From Reichenbachiella sp. (GTDB lineage: Bacteria > Bacteroidota > Bacteroidia > Cytophagales > Cyclobacteriaceae), in assembly GCF_033344935.1 (NCBI RefSeq), contig NZ_JAWPMM010000001.1, positions 4,243,501 to 4,307,500 of the forward strand: 64,000 bases of DNA, in the 5' to 3' direction. A model generated the notes under the pieces. That model saw nothing but the letters and a program-made list of their open reading frames with translations, ran no database searches and was not told the DNA's origin. Shown here in pieces: positions 9,946-19,037 of the stretch. Position numbers and translations under genes: made by a program. Position 1 is the first letter of the stretch. Every line of letters begins with the position of its first letter.

Positions 9946-9953
9946 CAAAATTA
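9946..9953 (-). promoter_or_regulatory. -7 box (TAATTTTG on minus strand) for the WD40-caspase gene
   Basis: Reads CAAAATTA on the plus strand, an exact TAnnTTTG on the minus strand. It gives a leader of ~15 nt to TTG 9923 or ~60 nt to TTG 9878. No clear -33 element was seen. Confidence 0.5.
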
Positions 9954-10090
9954 GTTCTATCCCATTAGAAATTGGCTAAATGCAAATTGAAATAGACAAA
10001 AAAAGCGATAAATTAAAAAGTCATTTTTTTTCGAGCTCACTCATCGAAAAATTTGTCTAAAAAAAAATCTAATTTGTATTTTGCGGCGAA

Positions 10091-10828
10091 ATGAGTGAAG
10101 AGAAGAAGTATAAAGCAATATATATCGATGACGATAAAATATTGCTTACTGTGATGACGGCCTATGCACAGCACACCAAGTATGTAGACCTGATAGGATG
10201 TTACCTGAATCCAATAGAAGGTATACAGGCCATTGATGAGCTAAAACCAGAAATTCTATTTTTGGATGTGCAGATGAAGGAAGCGGATGCTTTTGCTACC
10301 ATAGCAGCCTTAGAGCACAATCCTATTATTATTATTGTATCCTCACATTGGGAATCCGAGGGTGACTTAATCGCTGCTGGTGCTTCTTGTTTTCTATCCA
10401 AACCGCTGAAGGGACCTGACCAAATAGATGCTGCAGTGGAAAAAGCACTCGCTTTTAATGCCTCAAACAATAGAAGTACAAAAAAGACTATAAAACTGGA
10501 TTCTAATCAAGAGGTGCTGCCAGAGCTTTACAGAGAAAAAGCAACGGAAGAGCATTTTGAACAAACAGAATCATGGGCAGACTTTATTGTAAAGTTCGAT
10601 AATAAGTTCCCTAGCTTTTTCGAAAACCTTAAGGGGGATTTCGATAATCTGACCCCTACTCAACTTCGTATCTGTGCCTATGCCAAAATTGGCATCAAGC
10701 TAAAGAATATGTCGATCAACATGGATCAATCTTTAGAGGCTGTTGAATCAAACATTGCCGACATCAAAATAAAACTACATATCGAACCTGAAGACGACCT
10801 CAGAGATTTTTTAAGTATTTATAACTAA
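10091..10828 (+). CDS. Response regulator, REC domain with divergent LuxR-like output domain
   Basis: A 245-residue protein. The receiver domain (about 8-125) has the acidic pocket DDD at 13-15, phosphoacceptor Asp59 in LFLDVQM, and the conserved Lys in LSKPL. After a ~35-residue linker the C-terminal part carries FFENLKGDF and LTPTQLRICAYAKIG, the conserved opening of the Bacteroidota LuxR-like helix-turn-helix. The recognition helix is degenerate (SLEAVESNIADIKIKL): the usual basic VE..R.R.RKKL residues are mostly missing, so DNA binding is doubtful. A TTTG at 10052-10055 and a near -7 sequence (TATTTTGC) lie just upstream. A strong terminator follows, so it is a single-gene unit. Confidence 0.85.
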   Translation: MSEEKKYKAIYIDDDKILLTVMTAYAQHTKYVDLIGCYLNPIEGIQAIDELKPEILFLDVQMKEADAFATIAALEHNPIIIIVSSHWESEGDLIAAGASCFLSKPLKGPDQIDAAVEKALAFNASNNRSTKKTIKLDSNQEVLPELYREKATEEHFEQTESWADFIVKFDNKFPSFFENLKGDFDNLTPTQLRICAYAKIGIKLKNMSINMDQSLEAVESNIADIKIKLHIEPEDDLRDFLSIYN

Positions 10829-10829
10829 A

Positions 10830-10858
10830 AAAAAGACCCGGCGTCTCCGGGTCTTTTT
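10830..10858 (+). terminator. Rho-independent terminator after response regulator
   Basis: AAAAGACCCGG stem, short loop, CCGGGTCTTTTT; immediately after the stop codon. Confidence 0.9.
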
Positions 10859-10901
10859 AGTCTACTTGAAACGGTTGGAAGAACAAATCCTATGTATTAA
10901 T

Positions 10902-11516
10902 CTATGACTTATTTACCGAACTACGAATAAAAAACATCTCAGCCACAGCCAAATTTGGCACCCAACACAACCAAGAAACTAATAAATAGGCAGAAATAAA
11001 TTCCATCCCTCCAAAAGCCTGCAAACCAGGTAGCCATAACCTCAAAGTAACTGCAGCCCAGCAAAGCGCATAGCTTCGAATCATCCAGTTTTGATGCGCA
11101 CTCACCTGACCTTGCTTGATGGTCAAAAAAGCCATTACGGTAGTGCCCAACCATAAAACGGCCATAGTCCCGAACCCAAAACCAGCAATAATTCCTCCTG
11201 TTGCGAAAAATGATAAATAAAGACCTGCTGATCCACTGAGTAAAACAGAGAAAACATAGATTTTACCCAAAGTCCTATGAAGGTTAATATTTTTCGCTCT
11301 CAGTTTTTTACTGAATTGGGTCCATCCTGTAAGCATACTAATGGCTCCCATACTGATGTGCTGATAGAAAAGCCAGTTCCAAACTGAACTATTCAATAAC
11401 TCATCGGTTTTTCCTCCTAAAAAGCCCTGACTCATATCCACCAATCCATACAACACAGGATAAACACCTATGAGCACGGAAAAAACACCAAATATTACCC
11501 AACCAATTTTCTTCAT
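10902..11516 (-). CDS. DUF2306-family multipass membrane protein
   Basis: A 204-residue integral membrane protein with about six hydrophobic segments. The family hallmarks are visible: QHISMGAISMLTGWTQF, then LHRTLGKIYVFSVLLSG, and HQNWMIRSYAL, which place conserved His residues (QH, LHR, HQNWM) near the membrane faces. Such conserved His residues suggest metal or haem coordination, but the family is uncharacterised and no function is claimed. It is transcribed alone, convergent with the response regulator. About 365 bases without a gene lie upstream. Confidence 0.75.
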   Translation of the reverse strand: MKKIGWVIFGVFSVLIGVYPVLYGLVDMSQGFLGGKTDELLNSSVWNWLFYQHISMGAISMLTGWTQFSKKLRAKNINLHRTLGKIYVFSVLLSGSAGLYLSFFATGGIIAGFGFGTMAVLWLGTTVMAFLTIKQGQVSAHQNWMIRSYALCWAAVTLRLWLPGLQAFGGMEFISAYLLVSWLCWVPNLAVAEMFFIRSSVNKS

Positions 11517-11881
11517 TTTAGTTTTATGTTTTTTTGAACTGAGGTTACGTTGTATATGATATCAGTACACTAGAAAATTTATTTATAAAAAAATGCAAAA
11601 AAAATCGTACGGTGCTTGGGTGACCTATCACTTTTGCTTGTCGTAATATAAATGTAGGTGGCTGTTATTGAATCTACTCTCTTAATATTTCAATTAAAAA
11701 TAAAAAGAGTACAATTAAACCAACAGAAGCTTAAAAATATTGCTCTCTTTAGAAGTAAGTATTTTATGCTTTTCGCCTCCAAAATCGGCTACAATATTTG
11801 AAATTAAATATGAATACATAGCCAATAAATATATCTTTGCGCATTATTTTTTAATGGTGTGCAGCAACCATAATTGATTGA
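11517..11881. other. Gene-free intergenic region between divergent genes
   Basis: AT-rich, 365 bases between the DUF2306 gene (leftwards) and the acyltransferase gene (rightwards). The only recognisable signal is the -7 box at 11832-11839. I see no RNA gene, repeat or decayed ORF. Confidence 0.6.
11832..11839 (+). promoter_or_regulatory. -7 box (TATCTTTG) before the ceramide synthase-like gene
   Basis: Exact TAnnTTTG; predicted transcript start ~11844, giving a leader near 38 nt to ATG 11882. Confidence 0.6.
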
Positions 11882-13003
11882 ATGATCGAAGTAATACAAG
11901 TTCAGGAAAAAAAGGATCTTAAAAAGTTTATTGATTTCCCGCATGAGCTATATGCTCATGACGGAAACTACGTGCCTGAACTTTACCTTGCTCAAAAAGA
12001 TCTGCTGGACAAAAAAAATCATCCTTTCTTCCAACATTCAGAGGCTGATTTTTTCTTAGCCTACAAAGACAATACCATTGTCGGACGTATCGCAGCCATA
12101 AAAAACAATAATTACCTAGAATTCACCGGCGATCAGTCGGGCAAATTTGGATTTTTCGATACCATCGAAGATTACGAGGTAGCTGAGGCACTATTGAATA
12201 AGGTGGCGGCCTGGCAAAAAGAAAGAGGCCTCTCAAAACTATCTGGTCCCGAAAACTATTCTACCAACGAAACTTGCGGCACACTGATTGAAGGGTTTGA
12301 CACACCTCCTACAGTGATGATGCCATACAACAAGCCTTACTACAAAGAATTTCTAGAAAGGTATGGGTTTGAAAAGGACATGGATTTGTTGTCCTACAAG
12401 ATTAAAACTGAAGATGTTCCAGACAAGTTAATACGCATGTCTGACAAAATTTTAGAACGTCTGAATAGTAAAGGAATCACTATTAGAAAGATCAATCTCA
12501 AAAAGTTTACTGAAGAGATAGATAAGATTATAGAAATATACAATTCGGCCTGGGAGAAAAACTGGGGATTTGTACCCATGACAGATGCGGAATTTAAGCA
12601 TGCCGCCAAAGACATGAAACAAATCGTAGATCCGGATTTTGTATTGATTGCAGAACATGAAGGAAAACCAATTGGTTTTACCTTGAGTATTCCAGATATG
12701 AATATTCCACTTAAGAAATTAAAAAGAGGGAGATTGCTTCCTTTCGGGATATTCAAATTGCTTTATCATAAAAAAAATATTGATAGAGTACGTATTGTAA
12801 CCTTAGGATTAGTCGAAGGTTATAGAAAGATGGGGATAGATGCCTACTTCTATATGAAGGCATTCGAAGAAGCCAAGAAAAAAGGAATGTCTTTTGGAGA
12901 GGCTTCATGGATATTAGAAAATAATGACATGATGAACAAAGCCATTGAAAATATTAATGGTAAAGTTTATAAAAAGCACAGATTGTTTAAAAAAGCAATC
13001 TGA
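11882..13003 (+). CDS. BcerS/YghO-like GNAT acyltransferase, probable bacterial ceramide synthase
   Basis: A 373-residue soluble protein with no signal peptide. It opens with the FIDFPHELYAHDGNYVPEL segment and a conserved HPFFQHSEADFFLA, and has GNAT-like strands in the second half (FVLIAEHEGKPIGFTLSIPD, then IVTLGLVEGYRKMGIDAYFY). This layout matches the YghO/BcerS-like family, whose Caulobacter member acylates the long-chain base to make ceramide. The next gene downstream is serine palmitoyltransferase and the one after is a CerR-like reductase, which strongly supports that role. I infer acyl-CoA or acyl-ACP as donor; the exact donor cannot be told. A plain GNAT of other function is the alternative. 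Confidence 0.75.
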   Translation: MIEVIQVQEKKDLKKFIDFPHELYAHDGNYVPELYLAQKDLLDKKNHPFFQHSEADFFLAYKDNTIVGRIAAIKNNNYLEFTGDQSGKFGFFDTIEDYEVAEALLNKVAAWQKERGLSKLSGPENYSTNETCGTLIEGFDTPPTVMMPYNKPYYKEFLERYGFEKDMDLLSYKIKTEDVPDKLIRMSDKILERLNSKGITIRKINLKKFTEEIDKIIEIYNSAWEKNWGFVPMTDAEFKHAAKDMKQIVDPDFVLIAEHEGKPIGFTLSIPDMNIPLKKLKRGRLLPFGIFKLLYHKKNIDRVRIVTLGLVEGYRKMGIDAYFYMKAFEEAKKKGMSFGEASWILENNDMMNKAIENINGKVYKKHRLFKKAI

Positions 13004-13058
13004 CGAAATAAAAAAGGGACTAATTGAATTCTAAAGAATATAAATTGGTAATTTGCTA

Positions 13059-13083
13059 GTTTGAGGAATATTATTCCTCAAAC
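13059..13083 (+). promoter_or_regulatory. Perfect 10-bp inverted repeat upstream of spt
   Basis: GTTTGAGGAA, a 5-base spacer, then TTCCTCAAAC. It lies 57 bases before ATG 13140 and is not followed by a T run, so it is unlikely to be a terminator. It could be an operator or a 5' leader hairpin. Confidence 0.5.
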
Positions 13084-13136
13084 ATCAGCTAAAGGGACGG
13101 TATAAAGCACCAAAGTATTCTTTACAAAACCGATAA

Positions 13137-14372
<1,236 letters not shown>

Positions 14373-14378
14373 AATATA

Positions 14379-14406
14379 AAAGCCTGAGAATTCAGGCTTT
14401 ATTTTT
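14379..14406 (+). terminator. Terminator-like hairpin between spt and cerR
   Basis: AAAGCCTGA / TCAGGCTTT stem with a 4-base loop and a following ATTTTTA. It probably reduces read-through from spt into the next gene. Confidence 0.75.
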
Positions 14407-14445
14407 ACCTCAAACTGTACGCTAGACTCCCCCACTTTTCTCCAA

Positions 14446-15444
14446 ATGAATATACTAATCACAGGCGCGACTGGATTTATTGGTAAGTTCCTGGTAGACT
14501 ATGCCCTAGCGGAAAATTTGAATGTCTTTGCGGCTGTAAGAAAATCAAGTAACCGCTCCAGTTTGGCCAACAAAAAAGTAGGCTTTATTGAACTCGACTT
14601 AACCTCTGAAGAAAACTTACTATCATCGCTAAATAAATTTATAGAGTCCCATGGCTCTATAGACTATGTGATTCACAATGCAGGGATTACAAAGACAACA
14701 GATAATTCAGAATACGAATTAGTCAACTATACTTATACCATCAACTTAATCAAGGCACTAGAAGGTACAGGGCAGTCAATTAAGAAATTTACACTAATTA
14801 GCAGCTTGGCAGCCTCCTCTCCAGGAATGGATGATCAAATGATTAGAATTGATCAAGAAGGTGATCCTGTTTCTGCGTATGGATGGAGCAAGAAAAAAGC
14901 AGAAGAGTATATAGAGCAGAATTGTTCTTTACCTTATGTAATTTTGCGCCCACCTCCAGTATTCGGGCCTGGGGATAAAGATATGTTTCCGGTATTCGAT
15001 TTGGTGAATAAAAATTTGGAATTATATGTGGGGGGAAAACTACAATTGTTGTCCTTTATATATGTGAAGGATTTGGCACGAGGAATAATAGTTGCAACTA
15101 CTTCGGATATAAAAAACAAGAAGTATTTTCTGTCCGATAATGGGGAATATGACAATGAAAAGTTCAATTTGCTGATCAAAAAATATTTAGCAAAAAAGAC
15201 TTTAAAAATAAAACTACCACTTGCTGTGGTATACGTCGTGGCCTTTTTCTCTGAGATCTATACTCGGATCACAGGAAATTTGTCACAATTGAATATTGAA
15301 AAAATAAAGGAACTCAAATGTTCGAACTGGATGTGCGATTCCAGGGATTTCTATAAGGATTTGGCCATAGAGCCAAAGTATACTTTGTATGAGGGAATCC
15401 AGGAAACTATCGACTGGTACAGAAGCGAGCATTGGTTAAAATAG
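14446..15444 (+). CDS. NAD(P)-dependent epimerase/dehydratase family reductase, probable ceramide reductase (CerR-like)
   Basis: A 332-residue extended short-chain dehydrogenase. It has the Rossmann motif ITGATGFIG at the N-terminus, HNAGIT, and the catalytic YGWSKKKAEEY (Tyr-x-x-x-Lys), with a substrate domain after residue ~170. The C-terminal quarter contains a hydrophobic stretch (LPLAVVYVVAFFSEIY) consistent with membrane contact. In bacterial sphingolipid clusters the epimerase-like CerR reduces the 3-keto group of the acylated long-chain base; the position between spt and the inositol phosphate synthase gene supports that. The reaction is inferred from family and context. It is 18 bases from the next gene, so they are likely co-transcribed. 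Confidence 0.75.
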   Translation: MNILITGATGFIGKFLVDYALAENLNVFAAVRKSSNRSSLANKKVGFIELDLTSEENLLSSLNKFIESHGSIDYVIHNAGITKTTDNSEYELVNYTYTINLIKALEGTGQSIKKFTLISSLAASSPGMDDQMIRIDQEGDPVSAYGWSKKKAEEYIEQNCSLPYVILRPPPVFGPGDKDMFPVFDLVNKNLELYVGGKLQLLSFIYVKDLARGIIVATTSDIKNKKYFLSDNGEYDNEKFNLLIKKYLAKKTLKIKLPLAVVYVVAFFSEIYTRITGNLSQLNIEKIKELKCSNWMCDSRDFYKDLAIEPKYTLYEGIQETIDWYRSEHWLK

Positions 15445-15462
15445 CGTTAAAATAGAATATAG

Positions 15463-16782
15463 ATGTCAGACAAAATTACAATTCAGGAGCCTAAAGGAAA
15501 GCTAGGCATTCTAACTCCAGGTATGGGTGCAGTATCTACTACATTCATGGCTGGTGTATTGAGTATCAGAAAAGGATTATCTGACCCAATCGGTTCATTG
15601 ACTCAGATGGGGACGATCAGATTGGGTAAAAGAACAGAGAATAGAAATCCTTTAATCAAAGATTTCATTCCGTTGGCTCCATTAGAAAATGTAGTATTAG
15701 GCGGATGGGATGTTTTTGAAGACAATGCATACGAAGCAGCCATGCACGCTAAGGTGCTGGACAAAGACTTGCTCAATGAGTTGAAAGACGAGCTGGAGCA
15801 AATCAAGCCAATGAAAGCTGTGTTTGACAAGAACTACGTTAAGCGACTTGAAGGTACCTATATCAAAACCGGATATGCCAACAAAATGGAATTGGCTGAA
15901 GCTTTGATGGACGACATGAAGAAGTTCAAAGAAGAAAACGGCTGTGATAGATTGGTAATGGTATGGTGTGGTTCTACTGAAATTTACATCGAAGAGGGCG
16001 AAGTTCACTCTACTATTGAGAAGTTGGAAGAAGGGATGAGAAACAACCACCCGGACATTGCACCAAGTATGATCTATGCTTATGCTGCAGCAAAAATGGG
16101 CGTGCCTTACGCAAACGGTGCTCCGAACCTTTCTTGCGACGTGGATGCTATCGTTGAATTGGCTAAGCAAACTGGCGCTCCTATCGCTGGTAAAGATTTC
16201 AAAACTGGCCAGACTTTGATGAAAACCATCTTAGCGCCAGGTTTGAAGGCAAGATCTTTGGGTATCGATGGCTGGTTCTCTACCAACATCTTAGGAAACA
16301 GAGATGGAGAAGTACTAGACGACCCGGACAACTTCAAAACTAAAGAGGTTTCTAAACTAGGTGTATTAGAGCAAGTATTAGAGCCAGAATTACACCCAAA
16401 ACTTTATGGTAATCTTTACCACAAAGTAAGAATCAACTACTACCCTCCAAGAGGTGATGACAAAGAAGGATGGGACAACATCGACATCAAAGGATGGTTG
16501 GGTTACAAAATGCAGATCAAAGTGGATTTCTTATGTAAAGATTCGATCTTGGCTGCACCATTAGTACTTGACTTGGCCTTGTTCCTTGACCTAGCGTCTA
16601 GAGCAGGCATGAAAGGCGGTATCCAGGAGTGGTTGTCATTCTACTTGAAGTCACCACAAGCGGCTAAAGGTTTGAAGCCTCAGCATGACATCTTTGTACA
16701 GTTGATGAAGTTGAAAAACACTTTGAGATACTTGGCAGGTGAGGATTTGATTACTAACCTAGGATTAGATTATTACGATTGA
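15463..16782 (+). CDS. ino1: Myo-inositol-1-phosphate synthase
   Basis: A 439-residue enzyme converting glucose 6-phosphate to 1L-myo-inositol 1-phosphate with internal NAD+ redox. Visible motifs: N-terminal dinucleotide site GILTPGMGAVSTTFMAG, GGWDVFEDNAYEAA, MVWCGSTEIY, the conserved YANGAPNLSCDVDA, GKDFKTGQTLMKT with the active-site lysine, and DGWFSTNILGN. The length fits the bacterial family. In Bacteroides this enzyme supplies the headgroup of inositol phosphorylceramide; here it lies 18 bases behind the CerR-like gene, tying the two pathways together. The codon use looks more GC-rich and regular than its neighbours, suggesting high expression. A terminator follows. Confidence 0.93.
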   Translation: MSDKITIQEPKGKLGILTPGMGAVSTTFMAGVLSIRKGLSDPIGSLTQMGTIRLGKRTENRNPLIKDFIPLAPLENVVLGGWDVFEDNAYEAAMHAKVLDKDLLNELKDELEQIKPMKAVFDKNYVKRLEGTYIKTGYANKMELAEALMDDMKKFKEENGCDRLVMVWCGSTEIYIEEGEVHSTIEKLEEGMRNNHPDIAPSMIYAYAAAKMGVPYANGAPNLSCDVDAIVELAKQTGAPIAGKDFKTGQTLMKTILAPGLKARSLGIDGWFSTNILGNRDGEVLDDPDNFKTKEVSKLGVLEQVLEPELHPKLYGNLYHKVRINYYPPRGDDKEGWDNIDIKGWLGYKMQIKVDFLCKDSILAAPLVLDLALFLDLASRAGMKGGIQEWLSFYLKSPQAAKGLKPQHDIFVQLMKLKNTLRYLAGEDLITNLGLDYYD

Positions 16783-16809
16783 TAAAGCATCAATCTTAAG
16801 TATAGATAC

Positions 16810-16842
16810 AATCCCTACTGTAAAAATATAGTAGGGATTTTT
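16810..16842 (+). terminator. Terminator after myo-inositol phosphate synthase gene
   Basis: AATCCCTACT / AGTAGGGATT stem with an AT-rich loop and T6 run. It overlaps the end of the convergent K+ channel gene. Confidence 0.85.
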
Positions 16843-17864
16843 TATTTCAAGTACTCCGACTTGAAGTCCTTAACTTTTGGGTATGTACCCACAATTACCA
16901 ATACAACATCTGGCTCCATCAGCACTTTAGATGAGGGGTTGAATACAAACTTCCCATACTTGTCGTTGAGACCTACAACAGTCACATCCGTTCTATTTCT
17001 AATATCCATCGCTTCGATGGTCTGACCCTGAAAACCTGATTTCAAATCTTCATATCGAATTTCTTCTAGTGTCAATCCATCTTCTTGATGTCCGGATAAT
17101 TGATCCAAATATTCTATAACAAATGGTTTGGTGATGTGCTGTGCCATATGCAGACCACCGATAGCATCCGGCATGATTACATGTTGGGCACCAGCTTGCT
17201 TTAATTTCTTAATTGAATTTTCTTCAGAAGCACGTGAAATGATTTTCACTTCAGGGTTCAAATCCTTCACTGTCAATGTTAAAAACACATTTTCTGCATC
17301 GCTAGGCAGAGTTGTAATCAATGCTTTTGCTTTTTTAATACCAGCTTCTTCCAACACTTCTTCGTGCGTGGGGTCACCCAGAATAAATTTATACTTCTTC
17401 TGATTTTGGATTAAATCAATTAGCTGCTCATCTCGGTCTACTACTACAAAATCTACCTTCTGACTTCTTAGTTCTTCGCAGGCTCGGTTGCCATTCCTGC
17501 CAAATCCGCAAACAATGATATGATCCTTCATTTTTTTAACTTCTTTTCCAAAAACATACTTTCTGTACAGTCTATTTAATTCCCCTTCAAAAAGGTAAGT
17601 AGAAAAAACTGACACTACATAGGCAAAAATCATCAAGTTGAAAATGATGTAAATGCTCGTAAACAATCTCCCTTTCTCAGAAAGCGGATAAACTTCATTG
17701 AAGCCAACTGTAGAAAAGGTAATAACAGCCATATAAAAGGACTCAACCCAACTAAACCCTTCAATCAGGACAAAACCAAACATACCTGTGCACAGCGAGC
17801 CTATTAACAGAAATGCACTAATAATTAGTTTTTTGAAATCCCTATAGCGATCGAAAAGTTCCAT
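16842..17864 (-). CDS. Potassium channel with RCK (TrkA-N/TrkA-C) domains
   Basis: A 340-residue inner-membrane protein. It has a transmembrane helix (about 13-35), a pore loop and a second helix (about 67-90), then a cytoplasmic TrkA-N domain with the nucleotide-binding IIVCGFGRNGNRA and acidic end DFVVVDRDE, and a TrkA-C domain. The pore signature is TFSTVGFNEV, where the classic filter TVGYGD is altered to TVGFNE. Family members form tetrameric K+ channels gated by ligand binding to the RCK ring. It is the last gene of the lpxH-led run, 5 bases after the gene before it. Confidence 0.88.
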   Translation of the reverse strand: MELFDRYRDFKKLIISAFLLIGSLCTGMFGFVLIEGFSWVESFYMAVITFSTVGFNEVYPLSEKGRLFTSIYIIFNLMIFAYVVSVFSTYLFEGELNRLYRKYVFGKEVKKMKDHIIVCGFGRNGNRACEELRSQKVDFVVVDRDEQLIDLIQNQKKYKFILGDPTHEEVLEEAGIKKAKALITTLPSDAENVFLTLTVKDLNPEVKIISRASEENSIKKLKQAGAQHVIMPDAIGGLHMAQHITKPFVIEYLDQLSGHQEDGLTLEEIRYEDLKSGFQGQTIEAMDIRNRTDVTVVGLNDKYGKFVFNPSSKVLMEPDVVLVIVGTYPKVKDFKSEYLK

Positions 17865-17869
17865 TTTTA

Positions 17870-18583
17870 TTAACGCCCAGGTTTTGGCTCTTCTACTTTT
17901 TTCTCGGGAATCTTAATAGGCCGTTTTGGTATCGGCTTATCCCTAAATCTCAGCTTATAGATTACATAATAATTGAAACCGAATTGTCCCCCTTTATCCG
18001 CCTTACCATAGCCAGGTATTTCGAAAGGAAAAAGTTCTTCGTTTCCAGAAAGAGATTTTGAAAACTTAAACCTCAAGGTATATCCCAAGTAAATTGGACC
18101 AGCGATTTTGACATTAATACCCAGATTGGCCTCAAACCAGCGAGCAGTTAGATTATCATTAGCATAATTCAAGGTACTTGCTCCCCATCCCTGATCCACC
18201 TGATCGTAACTTATCTTATCTTTAAAATTACTTCTAGCATACATCAGCCCGAAGAAAATACTACTTCTGTGCTTATTGTAAGGCATCATATTGATGTGAG
18301 GACCCACCCGAAAAAAAGTGCCTTCTGAGCTATAATCGAATCCTTCTCCCGTTGGATTGATTTTGTCAACTCCAAATTCACCTGCTAGATAATATTGACC
18401 GAAATCCACTTTCGAATGAAACTCAAGTTTTATCTCGTCTGTAAAAAGAGTTTTACCCAATCCAACCACATCAGTGGCAAAAATTACTTCAGAAGGAACA
18501 AAGTCCTTTTTGGCCTCCTGAGCTATTAAATATTCACCGCTAAGTAGAATGATAAGGCTAGTTATATATTTTAATATTTTCAT
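17870..18583 (-). CDS. DUF6048-like outer-membrane protein
   Basis: A 237-residue protein with a signal peptide (ends LIAQ), alternating hydrophobic beta-strands rich in Tyr, Phe and Gly, and a basic, Pro-rich C-terminal tail (KPIPKRPIKIPEKK). This is what a small outer-membrane beta-barrel looks like. It follows the DUF6452-like lipoprotein gene with a 26-base overlap, the pairing seen for DUF6048/DUF6452 in Bacteroidota. No biochemical function is known to me. Confidence 0.65.
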   Translation of the reverse strand: MKILKYITSLIILLSGEYLIAQEAKKDFVPSEVIFATDVVGLGKTLFTDEIKLEFHSKVDFGQYYLAGEFGVDKINPTGEGFDYSSEGTFFRVGPHINMMPYNKHRSSIFFGLMYARSNFKDKISYDQVDQGWGASTLNYANDNLTARWFEANLGINVKIAGPIYLGYTLRFKFSKSLSGNEELFPFEIPGYGKADKGGQFGFNYYVIYKLRFRDKPIPKRPIKIPEKKVEEPKPGR

Positions 18584-19001
18584 CTATAGCATTATCAATA
18601 AAAGTTGAAACCAAATCGTAAGTATATGATGAACCAACCACATCCAATTGATCATAAAAAAATGATGGCCCACATTCCTCGGATAGCCACTCCAGCTCAG
18701 TCGTATAACTCAAACTCAAGGTATCAACAGAAGTACTAGATACAAATACATAAGTAAGACGATCAGCTGTAGGATCAAGATTCAGTCTAAAACTTGACAA
18801 TGAATCTGAGGAATTATAAAACACACTATCCGAATTTCTTTCAGTAACTCTTACAAACTTCTTAAAAAGCGCTGTAGAGTCTTCACTATTATAAAAATTC
18901 ACTGTAATACTACTTTGAGGTGTGCCTAAATCACAATCTGGCTCCTTACCACAAGCCCATAACATCAAAATTACCAGACTAAGAATAACAATCTCTCGCA
19001 T
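18558..19001 (-). CDS. DUF6452-like lipoprotein
   Basis: A 147-residue protein beginning at ATG 19001. An in-frame TTG 15 bases upstream exists but the ATG gives the better lipoprotein signal (MREIVILSLV, lipobox LMLWAC). After the Cys comes a short acidic linker and a beta-rich domain with a conserved CGPSFFYDQL motif. Expected to be a lipid-anchored periplasmic or surface protein. The coding region overlaps the DUF6048-like gene, implying translational coupling. Function is not known. Confidence 0.65.
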   Translation of the reverse strand: MREIVILSLVILMLWACGKEPDCDLGTPQSSITVNFYNSEDSTALFKKFVRVTERNSDSVFYNSSDSLSSFRLNLDPTADRLTYVFVSSTSVDTLSLSYTTELEWLSEECGPSFFYDQLDVVGSSYTYDLVSTFIDNAIDENIKIYN

Positions 19002-19037
19002 ATATATTACTCGCAACTGAATTAAATTATTGCTGAA

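Noticed and set aside
13074-13083. Rho-independent terminator of the acyltransferase gene
   Set aside because: The palindrome is not followed by a T run and lies close to the next start.
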